DNA of 64,000 nt from assembly GCF_030819175.1 (NCBI RefSeq), contig NZ_JAUTBJ010000002.1, forward strand, positions 10,001-74,000, read 5' to 3'. This DNA is from Sphingomonas sp. SORGH_AS_0879 (GTDB lineage: Bacteria > Pseudomonadota > Alphaproteobacteria > Sphingomonadales > Sphingomonadaceae). Position numbers and translations under genes: made by a program. Of this stretch, positions 55,105 to 63,989 are shown in pieces (position 1 is the first letter of the stretch; each line of letters opens with the position of its first letter). The notes under the pieces are model-generated. The model searched no databases, was not told the DNA's origin, and was given only the letters and a program-made list of their open reading frames with translations.

Positions 55105-55829
55105 ATTTCGATCAACGCGACCTCATAGGTCGCCACCGCCCCGCGCGCCTCGAACCGCTTCGCAATCCGCCGCATCGCGCCCGGCGGGATTGGCCGGTGC
55201 CCCTCACGCGGCGTCCCCGCCCCGATCGCCCGCAGCGCGCGCATGAAGTCCGCCGCCGTCCCGTGCCTCTGCTCGAACGCCCGCGTCTCGATCCGCCAGC
55301 CCATCGCCGCCAGCGCCTCGACCGGCGGATAGGCCGGGCTCCCCGCGACATAGCCCTCCGCCCGGTGTGCGTCGTGCCAGGCCGCGAACGTGCCCTCGAC
55401 CAGCGTCGTCACCAGCATGCGCCCGTCCGGCGCAAGGCAAGCGGCCAGCCGCCGCAAGCCGCCGCTCAGGTCGGCGAACCACTGCACCGCCAGGCTGCTG
55501 ACGATCAGGTCGAACGGCGCTTCGCCGGGCAGGTCGGGATGCTCCCCATCCATCACTCGCCCCCGCGCGCCCGGATTCGCCACCAGCCCACGAGCCAGCA
55601 TGGCGGGCGCGATATCGGTCATCAGCCAGTCGGGCTCGATCAGATACGGCAAGGTTGCACCGGTCAGGAAGCCCGTGCCGCACCCGATCTCCAGCACATG
55701 CGGGGCGGGCGGCGCGGCGGCGATGACCCGATCGGCCAGCCAATCGGCGACCTGTCGCTGGACCACCGCATGGGCGTCATAGGCCGCCGCCGCGTCGAAG
55801 GCCCGCGCGATCCGCGCCGCGTCGGCCAT
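55083..55829 (-). CDS. BioC-like SAM methyltransferase
   Basis: A 248-residue class I methyltransferase with SAM motif VLEIGCGTGFLTGATLPYL, then MTDIAPAMLARG and FDLIVSSLAVQWFADL, typical of malonyl-ACP O-methyltransferase. The last residues (PNPRSA and stop) are encoded by the end of a repeat, so the native C-terminus was probably altered. The rest of the biotin pathway is not nearby, so BioC function is a best guess. It starts 4 bp after ccmB on the same strand. Confidence 0.8.
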   Translation of the reverse strand: MADAARIARAFDAAAAYDAHAVVQRQVADWLADRVIAAAPPAPHVLEIGCGTGFLTGATLPYLIEPDWLMTDIAPAMLARGLVANPGARGRVMDGEHPDLPGEAPFDLIVSSLAVQWFADLSGGLRRLAACLAPDGRMLVTTLVEGTFAAWHDAHRAEGYVAGSPAYPPVEALAAMGWRIETRAFEQRHGTAADFMRALRAIGAGTPREGHRPIPPGAMRRIAKRFEARGAVATYEVALIEIPNPRSA

Positions 55830-55833
55830 CGTC

Positions 55834-56472
55834 TCAGTCCCGCACCGAACGAATCGCCGCCGCCGCGATCCAGGGCGCGCCCGCGACCAGCAACAGCGAT
55901 ACCGAGGCCAACAGCTTGAGCCCGCCGAAATCCCCGCCCCCCGCGCCGAAGATCAACAGCGGCAGGGCAAGCGGCAACAACACCAGTCCGGCGATCCCCC
56001 CTGCCCCGCGCAACCCGGCGGTCAGCGCGCCGGTCGCCACCGCCAGCGCCGCCAGCCCCGGTGTCCCCAGCAACAGCGCCAGCTCGACCAGCGCCAGCAC
56101 ACGCGCATCAAGCCCGAACAGCCCTCCGGCGACCAGCGCCGCGACCATCAAGGGCGGTGCGAAGGCCAGCCAGTGCGCCACGATCCGCAACGCCATGACC
56201 AGCGCCAGCGACAGGCCATGCACCCGGATCTGGTCGAACCAGCCCGACTCGGCGTCCGGCGCGACCAGCCGCTCGACCGGGAGCAACGCCGCGAGCAAGG
56301 CGGCAACCCAGATCGCGCCCGGCCCGATCCGCGCGAGGATCGCCCGATCGGGACCGATCGCGAAAGGAAACAGCACCACCGCCAGCAGAAAGAATCCGCA
56401 CACCAGCGCCGCGCCGCCCCCGGCATAGCCGCGCCGTACATCGCGCGCGATCAGCGTCAGCGCCCCATTCAT
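55834..56472 (-). CDS. ccmB: Haem exporter permease CcmB
   Basis: Integral-membrane subunit of the CcmABCD haem-handling transporter for cytochrome c maturation. 212 residues, six helices; the loop GWFDQIRVHGLSLALVMALR is the conserved region between helices 2 and 3. Overlaps ccmA by 4 bp. No ccmC or ccmD follows in the window, as the BioC-like gene comes next. Confidence 0.92.
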   Translation of the reverse strand: MNGALTLIARDVRRGYAGGGAALVCGFFLLAVVLFPFAIGPDRAILARIGPGAIWVAALLAALLPVERLVAPDAESGWFDQIRVHGLSLALVMALRIVAHWLAFAPPLMVAALVAGGLFGLDARVLALVELALLLGTPGLAALAVATGALTAGLRGAGGIAGLVLLPLALPLLIFGAGGGDFGGLKLLASVSLLLVAGAPWIAAAAIRSVRD

Positions 56473-57059
56473 GCGGGGACGAACCCGTCGAGGGAGACCG
56501 TCCCCGCCTCCGTCACCCCCAGCGGCTGATGGGTGGTCAGCAGCACCGCGCCACCGTCCGCACGGTGCTGCGCGACTATCTGCTCCAGCATCCGCACGCC
56601 GTCCGCATCCAGTCCGTTACCGGGCTCGTCCAACAACCAGAGCGGAGCCCGCGACGCCACCACCCGCGCCAGCGCGGCGCGGCGACGCTGACCGGTCGAC
56701 AAGAGGCGCACCGGCACCTCGGCCAGGGGAGCAAGGCCCACCGCCTCCAGCGCCGCCGCCACTCGCCCCCGCGCATCGGGCAGGAGATCGAGCCGCGCCC
56801 AGAAGAGCAGCGCCTCGCCCAGACGCCGCTCGGTGTCGAGGGCGATATCCTCGGTCATCAGCGCGATACGCGCGGTCCGCTCCACCCGCCCCTCGAACGG
56901 CGGGATCAGGCCGGCGGCCAGGCGAAGCAGGCTAGACTTGCCGATGCCGTTGGGGCCGGTGACGATCGCCGCCCCGCCCGCCACGAGGCCCAGCGACAAC
57001 CGGGCGAAGAGCAGCCGCCCGCCCCGCGCGCAGGCGACATCGGACAGGCACAGGATCAC
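56469..57059 (-). CDS. ccmA: Haem exporter ATPase CcmA
   Basis: ATP-binding subunit for haem export or chaperoning. 196 residues, compact as usual. Walker A GPNGIGKS (35-42), signature [15 protein letters not shown], and Walker [13 protein letters not shown]. Its ATG overlaps the stop of the upstream zincin gene by 4 bp. Confidence 0.94.
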   Translation of the reverse strand: MILCLSDVACARGGRLLFARLSLGLVAGGAAIVTGPNGIGKSSLLRLAAGLIPPFEGRVERTARIALMTEDIALDTERRLGEALLFWARLDLLPDARGRVAAALEAVGLAPLAEVPVRLLSTGQRRRAALARVVASRAPLWLLDEPGNGLDADGVRMLEQIVAQHRADGGAVLLTTHQPLGVTEAGTVSLDGFVPA

Positions 57060-57463
57060 GCGACCGCGTCTTCCAGCGCGTGCATGTCCTCATCCGACAG
57101 GCCGAAATGATGGCCGATCTCATGAATCGTCACATGCACGACCAAATCGTCCAGCCGCACCCCCGTCTCGATCCATTCGTCCAGGATCGCGCGGCGATAA
57201 AGGTGGATGCGGTCGGGCAAGCTCCCCGAATCCATCGAACTTTTCTCACCCAGCGGACGGCCATGATAGAGGCCGGTCAGGTCGAGCGGATGTTCGATGC
57301 CCAGCGCCGCCAGCGTCTCGTCATCGGCATAGTCCTCGACGATCAGCACCACATCACCCAGATGGGCGCGGAACTCCTCCGGCAGGCGCGCGATCGCGGC
57401 GCGGGCGATCGCCTCGATCACATCGGCTCCCGGTGCCGCGCCGATCCCGTCTTGCCCGCTCAT
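57056..57463 (-). CDS. Zincin-like metallopeptidase (PF06262 type)
   Basis: 135 residues, minimal matrix-metalloprotease-like fold. The zinc motif HExxHxxGxxD is perfect: H114, E115, H118, G121, D124 ([11 protein letters not shown]). The role in bacteria is unknown. Start at 57463 is the first ATG before the domain; the longer frame has no family support. It heads a tight unit zincin-ccmA-ccmB-methyltransferase, so it may be tied to cytochrome c maturation. Confidence 0.9.
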   Translation of the reverse strand: MSGQDGIGAAPGADVIEAIARAAIARLPEEFRAHLGDVVLIVEDYADDETLAALGIEHPLDLTGLYHGRPLGEKSSMDSGSLPDRIHLYRRAILDEWIETGVRLDDLVVHVTIHEIGHHFGLSDEDMHALEDAVA

Positions 57464-57519
57464 GCGCGCCGTCTTACCCCTGGGGCAGGCGAAAGAACAA
57501 GAGAAGCAAGGGGACGAGC

Positions 57520-57810
57520 ATGGTGGAGCGTCTGAGCGAACTGGACCGGGACGAAGCGCTGGACGGCCTGCCCGAATGGGACTGGGACGAAGCACGCGAC
57601 GCGATCAGCCGCCGCTTCGTCTTCGCCGATTTCAACGAGGCGTTCGGCTTCATGACCCGCGTCGCGCTGCTCGCGGAAAAGGCGGACCATCATCCCGAAT
57701 GGTCCAATGTCTGGAACCGGGTGGACATCGTGCTGACCACGCATGATGCGGGCGGCCTGTCGGCGCGCGACATCGACATGGCCGAAGCGATCGACGCGCT
57801 GGTGGATTGA
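57520..57810 (+). CDS. phhB: 4a-hydroxytetrahydrobiopterin dehydratase
   Basis: Recycles the pterin cofactor of phenylalanine hydroxylase. 96 residues, PCD/DCoH fold. The active-site motif is [18 protein letters not shown] (His57, His58, Pro59). It faces the FAH-family gene convergently, and both fit phenylalanine/tyrosine breakdown, but no hydroxylase is in the window. Start is ATG at 57520, with AAGGGGACG 6-13 bp before. Confidence 0.92.
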   Translation: MVERLSELDRDEALDGLPEWDWDEARDAISRRFVFADFNEAFGFMTRVALLAEKADHHPEWSNVWNRVDIVLTTHDAGGLSARDIDMAEAIDALVD

Positions 57811-57819
57811 CCACCCCAA

Positions 57820-57991
57820 TCCTCCCCATCCCCGATGGGGAGGGGGACCGCCGGGCGTCAGCCCGGTGGTGGTGGGGCGATGCCGGACGGCCGCCCCGTC
57901 ACCGAACTTCGGAAGCAGGCGAGCCGCCGGACCCCGCCCCTCCACCATCGCTGCCGCGATGGTCCCCCTCCCCAAGCAAGCTTGGGGAGGA
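57820..57991. repeat. Family B repeat between phhB and the FAH gene
   Basis: Left end TCCTCCCCATCCCCGATGGG, right end CCCTCCCCAAGCAAGCTTGG, inverted. The centre includes GGGCGTCAGCCC and a CCACC/GGTGG pair. It fills the convergent gap. Confidence 0.85.
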
Positions 57992-57997
57992 ATAAGG

Positions 57998-58999
57998 TCA
58001 CCCGACCGTCTGCTCGATCGCGCCGAAGATGGGATGGTGGCGGTCGTCCTCCATCCATATGCGCACCGTGTCGCCCTTTTTCAGGAACGGCGTCTTCGCC
58101 TCGCCGCCGCGGATCGTCTCGATCATCCGCACTTCCGCGATGCAGCTATAGCCGACGCCGCCCTCGGCGACCGGCTTGCCGGGGCCGCCGTCCGAATCGC
58201 GGTTGGACACGGTGCCCGAACCGATGATCGTCCCCGCCCCCAGCGCGCGGGTCTTTGCCGCATGGGCGATCAGCGTGCCGAAGTCGAAGGTCATGTCCAC
58301 CCCCGCCTCGGCCCGGCCGAAGGGCTTGCCGTTCAGGTCGACCTTGAGCACCCGGTGCAGCTTGCCGTCCCGCCACCAGTCGCCCAGCGACTCTGGCGTG
58401 ACGAAGACGGGCGAAAAGGCCGAAGCCGGCTTGGACTGGAAGAAGCCGAACCCCTTGGCCAGTTCGCCGGGAATCAGCCCCCGCAGCGATACGTCGTTGG
58501 TCAGCCCGACCAGCCGGATCGCCGCCAGCGCTTCCTCGCGGCTCGCGCCCATCGGCACATCGCCGGTAACGACGACGACCTCGCCCTCCAGGTCGCAGCC
58601 CCAGCTTTCATCGGCCAGCGGGATCGGATCGCGCGGCCCCAGGAACCCGTCCGACCCGCCCTGATAGATCAACGGATCGTGCCAGAAACTCTCGGGCAGT
58701 TCCGCCCCGCGCGCCTGGCGGACCAGCGCGACGTGATTCACATAGGCCGACCCATCCGCCCACTGATAGGCGCGCGGCAGCGGCGAGGCGGCGTCATGCT
58801 CGTGGAAACGCGCACGCGGGATCGCGCCGTGATCCAGATCGGTCGCCAGATTGGCCAGCGCGGGCGCGATCGCATCCCAATCGTCGAGCGCGGCTTGCAG
58901 CGTCGGTGCGATATGCCCCGCATCGGCATACCAGGCGAGGTCGCTCGACACGACGACCAGCTTGCCGTCGCGACCTTCCTTGAGACTGGCGAGTTTCAT
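57998..58999 (-). CDS. Fumarylacetoacetate hydrolase family protein
   Basis: 333 residues. Metal-site acidic residues are in CDLEGEVVVVTGDVPMG and the catalytic region in NHVALVRQARGAELPES; GSGTVSNRDSDGG is typical of the fumarylacetoacetase-like group acting late in tyrosine breakdown. The start at 58999 (MKLASLKEGRDG) has AGGAG 6 bp upstream. It is divergent from the DEAD-box gene, with a partial dyad (GTATCAGATGTAAC) about 20 bp upstream that could bind a regulator. Confidence 0.9.
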   Translation of the reverse strand: MKLASLKEGRDGKLVVVSSDLAWYADAGHIAPTLQAALDDWDAIAPALANLATDLDHGAIPRARFHEHDAASPLPRAYQWADGSAYVNHVALVRQARGAELPESFWHDPLIYQGGSDGFLGPRDPIPLADESWGCDLEGEVVVVTGDVPMGASREEALAAIRLVGLTNDVSLRGLIPGELAKGFGFFQSKPASAFSPVFVTPESLGDWWRDGKLHRVLKVDLNGKPFGRAEAGVDMTFDFGTLIAHAAKTRALGAGTIIGSGTVSNRDSDGGPGKPVAEGGVGYSCIAEVRMIETIRGGEAKTPFLKKGDTVRIWMEDDRHHPIFGAIEQTVG

Positions 59000-59019
59000 G
59001 CAGGACTCCTCTTGCCTAT

Positions 59020-59036
59020 TTGGTATCAGATGTAAC
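59020..59036 (-). promoter_or_regulatory. Partial dyad upstream of the FAH gene
   Basis: GTATCAGATGTAAC is a dyad of the form GTnnCAnnTGnnAC within 40 bp of the FAH start. Its position fits a repressor site. No regulator gene is nearby, so this is tentative. Confidence 0.3.
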
Positions 59037-59276
59037 CATCCGTCCGCGATTGTCACGCCATCGCGCCCCGATCCTGCCTGAAACTTGACTTTTCGCAAAG
59101 GTCGGCGCACATGGCCATCCGTCGAGGCGTCCACTCGCAGCGTGAACGGACCATCTGGTCCCGGCTCCGCCCCGACCCTGTCTTCAGGCTTCCCTTGTCA
59201 CGCGGGGTGTCATCAACCCCGGCGCCGCATCTCGCGGCCCTTCCGTGACTCGCGCGCCATGATCGAAAGCAATTCC

Positions 59277-60653
59277 ATGCCATTTTCCGAACTCGGCCTT
59301 GCCGAGCCGCTCGTCCGCGCGCTCGAAGCGAAAGGCTATTCCGAACCCACCCCGATCCAGCGCGATTCGATCCCGACGCTGCTGGAAGGCCGCGACCTGC
59401 TGGGCATCGCGCAGACCGGCACCGGCAAGACCGCGGCCTTCGTCCTCCCCTCGATCCAGCGTCTGGTCGAGGCGAACAAGCGCGTCCTGCCGACCCATTG
59501 CCGGATGCTCGTCCTCGCCCCCACGCGCGAACTGGCCAGCCAGATCGCCGAGAATGCGAAAGGCTATGCCAAATTCTCCAAGCTGGCGGTCGCGACCGTC
59601 TTCGGCGGGACCAGCCTGAACAAGAACCGCCAGGACCTGTCGCGCGGCGTCGATATCCTGGTCGCGACGCCGGGCCGCCTGATCGATCTGGTCGAGCAGG
59701 GCTTCCTGAACCTGTCGATGATCGAGATCCTGGTGCTGGACGAGGCCGACCAGATGCTCGACCTGGGCTTCATCCATGCGCTGCGCCGCATCGTGAAGAT
59801 GATCCCGCGCAAGCGTCAGACCCTGTTCTTCTCGGCCACCATGCCCGCCGCGATCCGCGATCTGGCCGACAAGTTCCTCGACAACCCCGCGACGGTATCG
59901 GTCACGCCGGTCTCGACCACGGCCGAGCGTGTCGAGCAGTCGGTGACCTTCGTAACGCAGGCCGAGAAGCAGGCGCTGCTGACCATCCTGCTCGCCGATC
60001 CCGCGATCGAGCTGGCGCTGGTCTTCACCCGCACCAAGCATGGCGCGGACCGCGTCGTGAAGCTGCTGGCGGGCAATGGCATCGCCGCCAACGCGATCCA
60101 TGGCAACAAGAGCCAGGGCCAGCGCGAGCGGGCGCTGGGCGAGTTCCGCTCGGGCCAGACCCGCGTGCTGGTGGCGACCGACATCGCCGCGCGCGGCATC
60201 GACATTCCGGGCGTCAGCCATGTCTTCAACTTCGAATTGCCCAATGTCGCCGAGCAATATGTCCACCGCATCGGCCGCACGGCGCGCGCGGGCCGCTCGG
60301 GTCTGGCCATCGCCTTCTGCGCCGAGGATGAGCGGCCCTATCTGAAGGACATCGAGAAGCTGACGCGGCAGAAGATCAATGTCGTGCCGCTTCCCGCCGA
60401 CTTCGTGAAGCGTGCCGAGGCGATCAAGTCGCAGCGGGTGAAGGCCATCGGCGCCGACCCCGCGCCGCGCGTCGACCGTCCGCGCGATCCGGCGCGTCCG
60501 CGTGCGACCCATCATCCGCGCGCAACCGACGCCCGCGCGCCGCAGGGTCGCCAGCCGCGCCGTCGTGGCGGCGGTGGTGGAGCTGGCGGCGGTCGTGGTC
60601 GCGGCGGCCAGGGTCGCCCCGGCGGCGGTGCCGGTCGCGGCGCGCAGGGCTGA
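59277..60653 (+). CDS. DEAD-box ATP-dependent RNA helicase
   Basis: Unwinds RNA, likely RhlE/RhlB-like in cold adaptation, ribosome assembly or decay. 458 residues. Motifs in order: Q motif YSEPTPIQ, AQTGTGKT (45-52), PTRELA, TPGR, DEAD (155-158), SAT, ATDIAARGID and HRIGRTAR. The C-terminal 80 residues are Arg/Gly-rich (RRRGGGGGAGGGRGRGG), typical for RNA binding. ATG at 59259 adds six residues and is also possible; 59277 matches family N-termini. Confidence 0.94.
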   Translation: MPFSELGLAEPLVRALEAKGYSEPTPIQRDSIPTLLEGRDLLGIAQTGTGKTAAFVLPSIQRLVEANKRVLPTHCRMLVLAPTRELASQIAENAKGYAKFSKLAVATVFGGTSLNKNRQDLSRGVDILVATPGRLIDLVEQGFLNLSMIEILVLDEADQMLDLGFIHALRRIVKMIPRKRQTLFFSATMPAAIRDLADKFLDNPATVSVTPVSTTAERVEQSVTFVTQAEKQALLTILLADPAIELALVFTRTKHGADRVVKLLAGNGIAANAIHGNKSQGQRERALGEFRSGQTRVLVATDIAARGIDIPGVSHVFNFELPNVAEQYVHRIGRTARAGRSGLAIAFCAEDERPYLKDIEKLTRQKINVVPLPADFVKRAEAIKSQRVKAIGADPAPRVDRPRDPARPRATHHPRATDARAPQGRQPRRRGGGGGAGGGRGRGGQGRPGGGAGRGAQG

Positions 60654-60674
60654 ATCCTTCTTAGCTCTTCTTAA

Positions 60675-60837
60675 GCCCCTCCCGCAGGCGGGAGGGGTTT
60701 GGGGAGGGCAAGGACTCTCACAGAGACCATCGCCTGTGGCGTACCCTCCCCCATCCCAGTTTCAGGTAAACGATGCCCCGCATCGTTTAGGTCGTGCCGG
60801 GGGCATGACCGACCTGAAACTCGCCTGCGGGAGGGGC
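60675..60837. repeat. Family B repeat with a nested 64-bp three-way-junction element
   Basis: The outer ends are CCCCTCCCGCAGGCGGGAGG and CCTGCGGGAGGGG. Inside, 60758-60821 is bounded by a perfect 10-bp inverted pair AGTTTCAGGT/ACCTGAAACT, which encloses two hairpins: AAACGATG-ccccg-CATCGTTT (60768-60788, perfect 8-bp stem) and GTCGTGCC-ggg-GGCATGAC (60791-60809, one G-T pair). The junction interrupts the right half of the family B unit. Confidence 0.85.
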
Positions 60838-60918
60838 GTGCTTGCGGCCATCGCTTGCATCCCAACACGATGCTGATGCGTTGAACGCGTAACGACACGC
60901 GCATCAGGAGAGGTTGCC

Positions 60919-61185
60919 ATGGATATTGCCCACACCCCCGCCGCCGAACGCATCGCGCGTGTGCTATGCGGCCAGCGGTTGAGCGCCAATGCCGGGGGCG
61001 ATTCGGAGTCCGCCGCCAAGCTGGTCGACGATCATTGGCGCGAGCATATGAGCGACGCGCTGGCCGTGCTGCGGACCCTACGCGAACCCGATCAGGCGAT
61101 GGCCGAAGCGGGCGATCCCGCGATCTGGGAAAAGATGGTGCTGGTGGCGGTCGAGGCCGCCAAGCCGCCCAAGGTCACGCTGTAG
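60919..61185 (+). CDS. Small conserved hypothetical protein
   Basis: An 88-residue soluble, acidic, helical protein (MDIAHTPAAERIARVLCGQR, then DDHWREHMSDALAVLRTLRE and IWEKMVLVAVEAA). No signal peptide or catalytic motif. AGGAGAGG lies just before the start. It appears to be a sphingomonad-type single-gene family; function unknown. Confidence 0.75.
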   Translation: MDIAHTPAAERIARVLCGQRLSANAGGDSESAAKLVDDHWREHMSDALAVLRTLREPDQAMAEAGDPAIWEKMVLVAVEAAKPPKVTL

Positions 61186-61190
61186 CCCCT

Positions 61191-61226
61191 ATCCCTCCCC
61201 CGAGCCAAACTTGGGGAGGGGAGGAA
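61191..61226. repeat. Short family B hairpin
   Basis: CCCTCCCCCGAGC paired with TTGGGGAGGGG, in the gap between the small hypothetical gene and convergent kup. It may terminate either transcript. Confidence 0.6.
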
Positions 61227-61230
61227 TAAC

Positions 61231-63201
61231 TCACACCGTCACCTGCTCCCCCAATTCCAGCACCTTGCCCGGCGGAATCCGCAGGAAGTCGGTCGGGTCG
61301 CTGGCGTTGCGCTGCAGGAACATGAACAGCCGGTCCTGCCAGGGCGGCATGCCCTTTTCCGCCTCGGGTTTCAGCGTGTTGCGGCCGATGAAATAGCTCG
61401 TCTTCATCGGGTCCAGCCCCGACATGCGTGTCTCCACGCCCAGATCGCGGGGCAGGTCGCGCGGGATGTCCGGCGTCTCCATGAAGCCATAGGTCAGCGT
61501 CACGGTCGCGAAATTGTCGTCCAGCCGCTCGACATGCGCGCGCTTCTCCGCCGACACGACGGGCCGGTCGGCGGTGCGGATCGTCACGACCAGATTCTGT
61601 TCGTGCAGGATCTTGTTGTGCTTCAGATTGTGGAGCAGCGCGCCGGGGGCGGACGCCGGATTGGCGGTCAGGAACACCGCCGTTCCGGGCACCCGCTCCG
61701 GGGGACGCTTGGCCAGCGCGGCGGCGAGGTCGGCGAGCGGTATCGCCTGGCGCTTCTCGAACGCCGCGACGATCCCGCGCCCGCGCACCCAGGTGTGGAT
61801 GATCGTCCCCACCCCCGCGCCAACCAGCAACGGCACCCAGCCGCCCTCGATCACCCGCAGGATGTTCGCCCCGAAAAAGACGAGGTCGAGCGCCAGAAAG
61901 GGCAGGATCGCCGCCAGCGCCAGTGCCCGCGACCAGCCCCAGCGATGCCGAACGACCAGATAGGCGAGGCAGGTCGTCACCACCATCGTCCCCGTCACCG
62001 CGATGCCATAGGCGGCGGCCATCGCCGAAGAGGTCTTGAACTGGATGACCAGCACCAGCACCCCGAACAGCAGCAGCCAGTTGATCGCGGGCAGATAGAT
62101 CTGCCCTTGGAAATCGGCCGAGGTCTGGCGGACGCGCAGGCGCGGCAACAGTCCCAGTTGAATCGCCTGCTGGGTCAGCGAGAAGGCGCCGGTGATCACC
62201 GCCTGCGCCGCGATGACGGTGGCGAGCCCCGCCAGCACGATCAGCGCGGGGCGGAGCGACTCGGGCGCCATCAGGAAGAACCAGTCCTGATTGGTGAAGG
62301 GCTGTCCGTTCGCGGTCGCCCGCTCCAGCGCCGACAGCGCGAAAGCCCCCTGCCCCAGATAGTTGAGCGCCAGCGCCGGCAGGACCAGCGAGAACCAGCC
62401 GATCCGGATCGGCAGCCGCCCGAAATGCCCCATATCGGCGGTCAGCGCCTCCGCGCCTGTCACCGTCAGGAACACCGCGCCCAGCACGAACAGCCCGACC
62501 ACCCCATGGCTCGCCAGGAAGCTGACGCCGTAGCCCGGCCAGATCACCCGCGCAATCGAGGGTTCGTCGGCGATATGCCACAGGCCCAGCCCGCCGATGA
62601 CGAGGAACCACAGGATGCAGATCGGCCCGAACAGCTTCGACACCGACGCCGTGCCGCGCGACTGGATGAAGAACAGCGCGACCAGGATGACGATGGTGCA
62701 CATCCGGATCACGTCTTCGTTGAAGATCGTGGCGGCGGCGGGGATGGTGTGCAGCCCCTCCATCGCCGACAGGACCGACAGCGCCGGCGTGATGATCGCA
62801 TCGCCATAGAAGAGCGACGCCCCCGCCGCGCCCAGCACCAGCGCCAGCCGCGAGCGGATGCCGACCGAGCGCCGGGCCAGTGCGGCCAGCGCCAGCACCC
62901 CGCCCTCCCCCTGATTGTCGGCGCGCATCAGGAAGACGACATATTTGATCGTGACGACCAGGATCAGCGACCAGAGCGCCAGGCTGAGCACGCCCAGTAT
63001 CTCGCTGGGGTCGATGCCATCGCCCGCCGATTGGGACAGCGCCTCGCGAAAGGCGTAGAGCGGGCTGGTGCCGATATCGCCGAACACCACGCCGATCGCC
63101 CCGATGGTCAGTGCCGCCAGCGCGGGGTGACGGTGCGCGGTTTCCGCCGCGCCGGTCGCCGCGGTCTGGTCGTCCATAATGTCGGTTGCCGTCCCCGTCA
63201 T
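61231..63201 (-). CDS. kup: Kup-type potassium uptake protein
   Basis: Potassium/proton symporter of the inner membrane. 656 residues, twelve helices (first about 38-55, ALTIGAIGVVFGDIGTSPLY, a diagnostic motif) and a soluble C-terminal domain of about 200 residues starting near 460. An internal ATG at 63177 is an alternative start 8 residues later. Monocistronic, divergent from pdeM. Confidence 0.95.
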   Translation of the reverse strand: MTGTATDIMDDQTAATGAAETAHRHPALAALTIGAIGVVFGDIGTSPLYAFREALSQSAGDGIDPSEILGVLSLALWSLILVVTIKYVVFLMRADNQGEGGVLALAALARRSVGIRSRLALVLGAAGASLFYGDAIITPALSVLSAMEGLHTIPAAATIFNEDVIRMCTIVILVALFFIQSRGTASVSKLFGPICILWFLVIGGLGLWHIADEPSIARVIWPGYGVSFLASHGVVGLFVLGAVFLTVTGAEALTADMGHFGRLPIRIGWFSLVLPALALNYLGQGAFALSALERATANGQPFTNQDWFFLMAPESLRPALIVLAGLATVIAAQAVITGAFSLTQQAIQLGLLPRLRVRQTSADFQGQIYLPAINWLLLFGVLVLVIQFKTSSAMAAAYGIAVTGTMVVTTCLAYLVVRHRWGWSRALALAAILPFLALDLVFFGANILRVIEGGWVPLLVGAGVGTIIHTWVRGRGIVAAFEKRQAIPLADLAAALAKRPPERVPGTAVFLTANPASAPGALLHNLKHNKILHEQNLVVTIRTADRPVVSAEKRAHVERLDDNFATVTLTYGFMETPDIPRDLPRDLGVETRMSGLDPMKTSYFIGRNTLKPEAEKGMPPWQDRLFMFLQRNASDPTDFLRIPPGKVLELGEQVTV

Positions 63202-63326
63202 GTCCGCCGGAACCCCCTGAGCCAAAAGGACGGCGCGCTTTACGCTTCTCCGTCCGGGAAGCAAGGGCTTTCCCATGCCCTGTGCAAACGCTTGATATTG
63301 CCGAGCGTCAAGCGCATGGACGGCAA

Positions 63327-63989
63327 ATGGTTCCCTTTTCGTTCGGCGGGCAGGCGTTTCAGGCGCTGGCCGATGGCGCGCTGTTCTGGCCCGCGCGGGC
63401 CGCGCTGCTGGTCGCGGACCTGCACCTGGAGAAGGCGAGCTGGTATGCGGGCGGCGGACAGATGCTGCCCCCGTACGACTCGCTCGCGACCTTGAGCGAG
63501 TTGACCGAAATCGTGGCGCGGACGGGCGCGCGGCAGGTCTGGTGCCTGGGCGACAGCTTTCACGATGCGGAGGGATGCGACCGCCTGCTGCCGGAGGCGC
63601 GGGCGATGTTGCTGGCGCTGACCGGCTCGACCGAATGGACCTGGATCACCGGCAATCACGACCCCGTGCTGCGCGACCGATGCGGCGGCGCGGTGGTGGA
63701 CGAAGCGCTGGTCGATGGTCTGGTCCTGCGGCACGAGGCCGATCCGGCGGAGACGCGGCCCGAACTGTCGGGGCATTTCCACCCCAAGCTTCGCCTCCGG
63801 GTGCGCGGCAAGCTGGTCGCGCGGCGTTGCTTCGTGGGGACGACGAACAAGCTGATCCTGCCCGCCTTCGGGGCGCTGACCGGCGGGCTGGACGTGGATC
63901 ATCCCGCGCTGATCCAGGCGGTCGGGCGGTCGGCGGAGGCACTGGTCCCGGTGCGCGACCGCATGCTGCGCTTCCCGGTCGCCGCCTGA
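63327..63989 (+). CDS. pdeM: Ligase-associated DNA damage response endonuclease PdeM
   Basis: A 220-residue metallophosphoesterase. Motifs: ADLHLEK (metal-binding D-x-H), GDSFHDAEG, GNHD (ITGNHDPVL) and GHFHPK. PdeM is normally encoded with a Lhr-like helicase, an ATP-dependent ligase and an exonuclease; those would lie beyond the window. Start is ATG at 63327 (MVPFSFGGQ), the first that fits the family. Confidence 0.88.
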   Translation: MVPFSFGGQAFQALADGALFWPARAALLVADLHLEKASWYAGGGQMLPPYDSLATLSELTEIVARTGARQVWCLGDSFHDAEGCDRLLPEARAMLLALTGSTEWTWITGNHDPVLRDRCGGAVVDEALVDGLVLRHEADPAETRPELSGHFHPKLRLRVRGKLVARRCFVGTTNKLILPAFGALTGGLDVDHPALIQAVGRSAEALVPVRDRMLRFPVAA

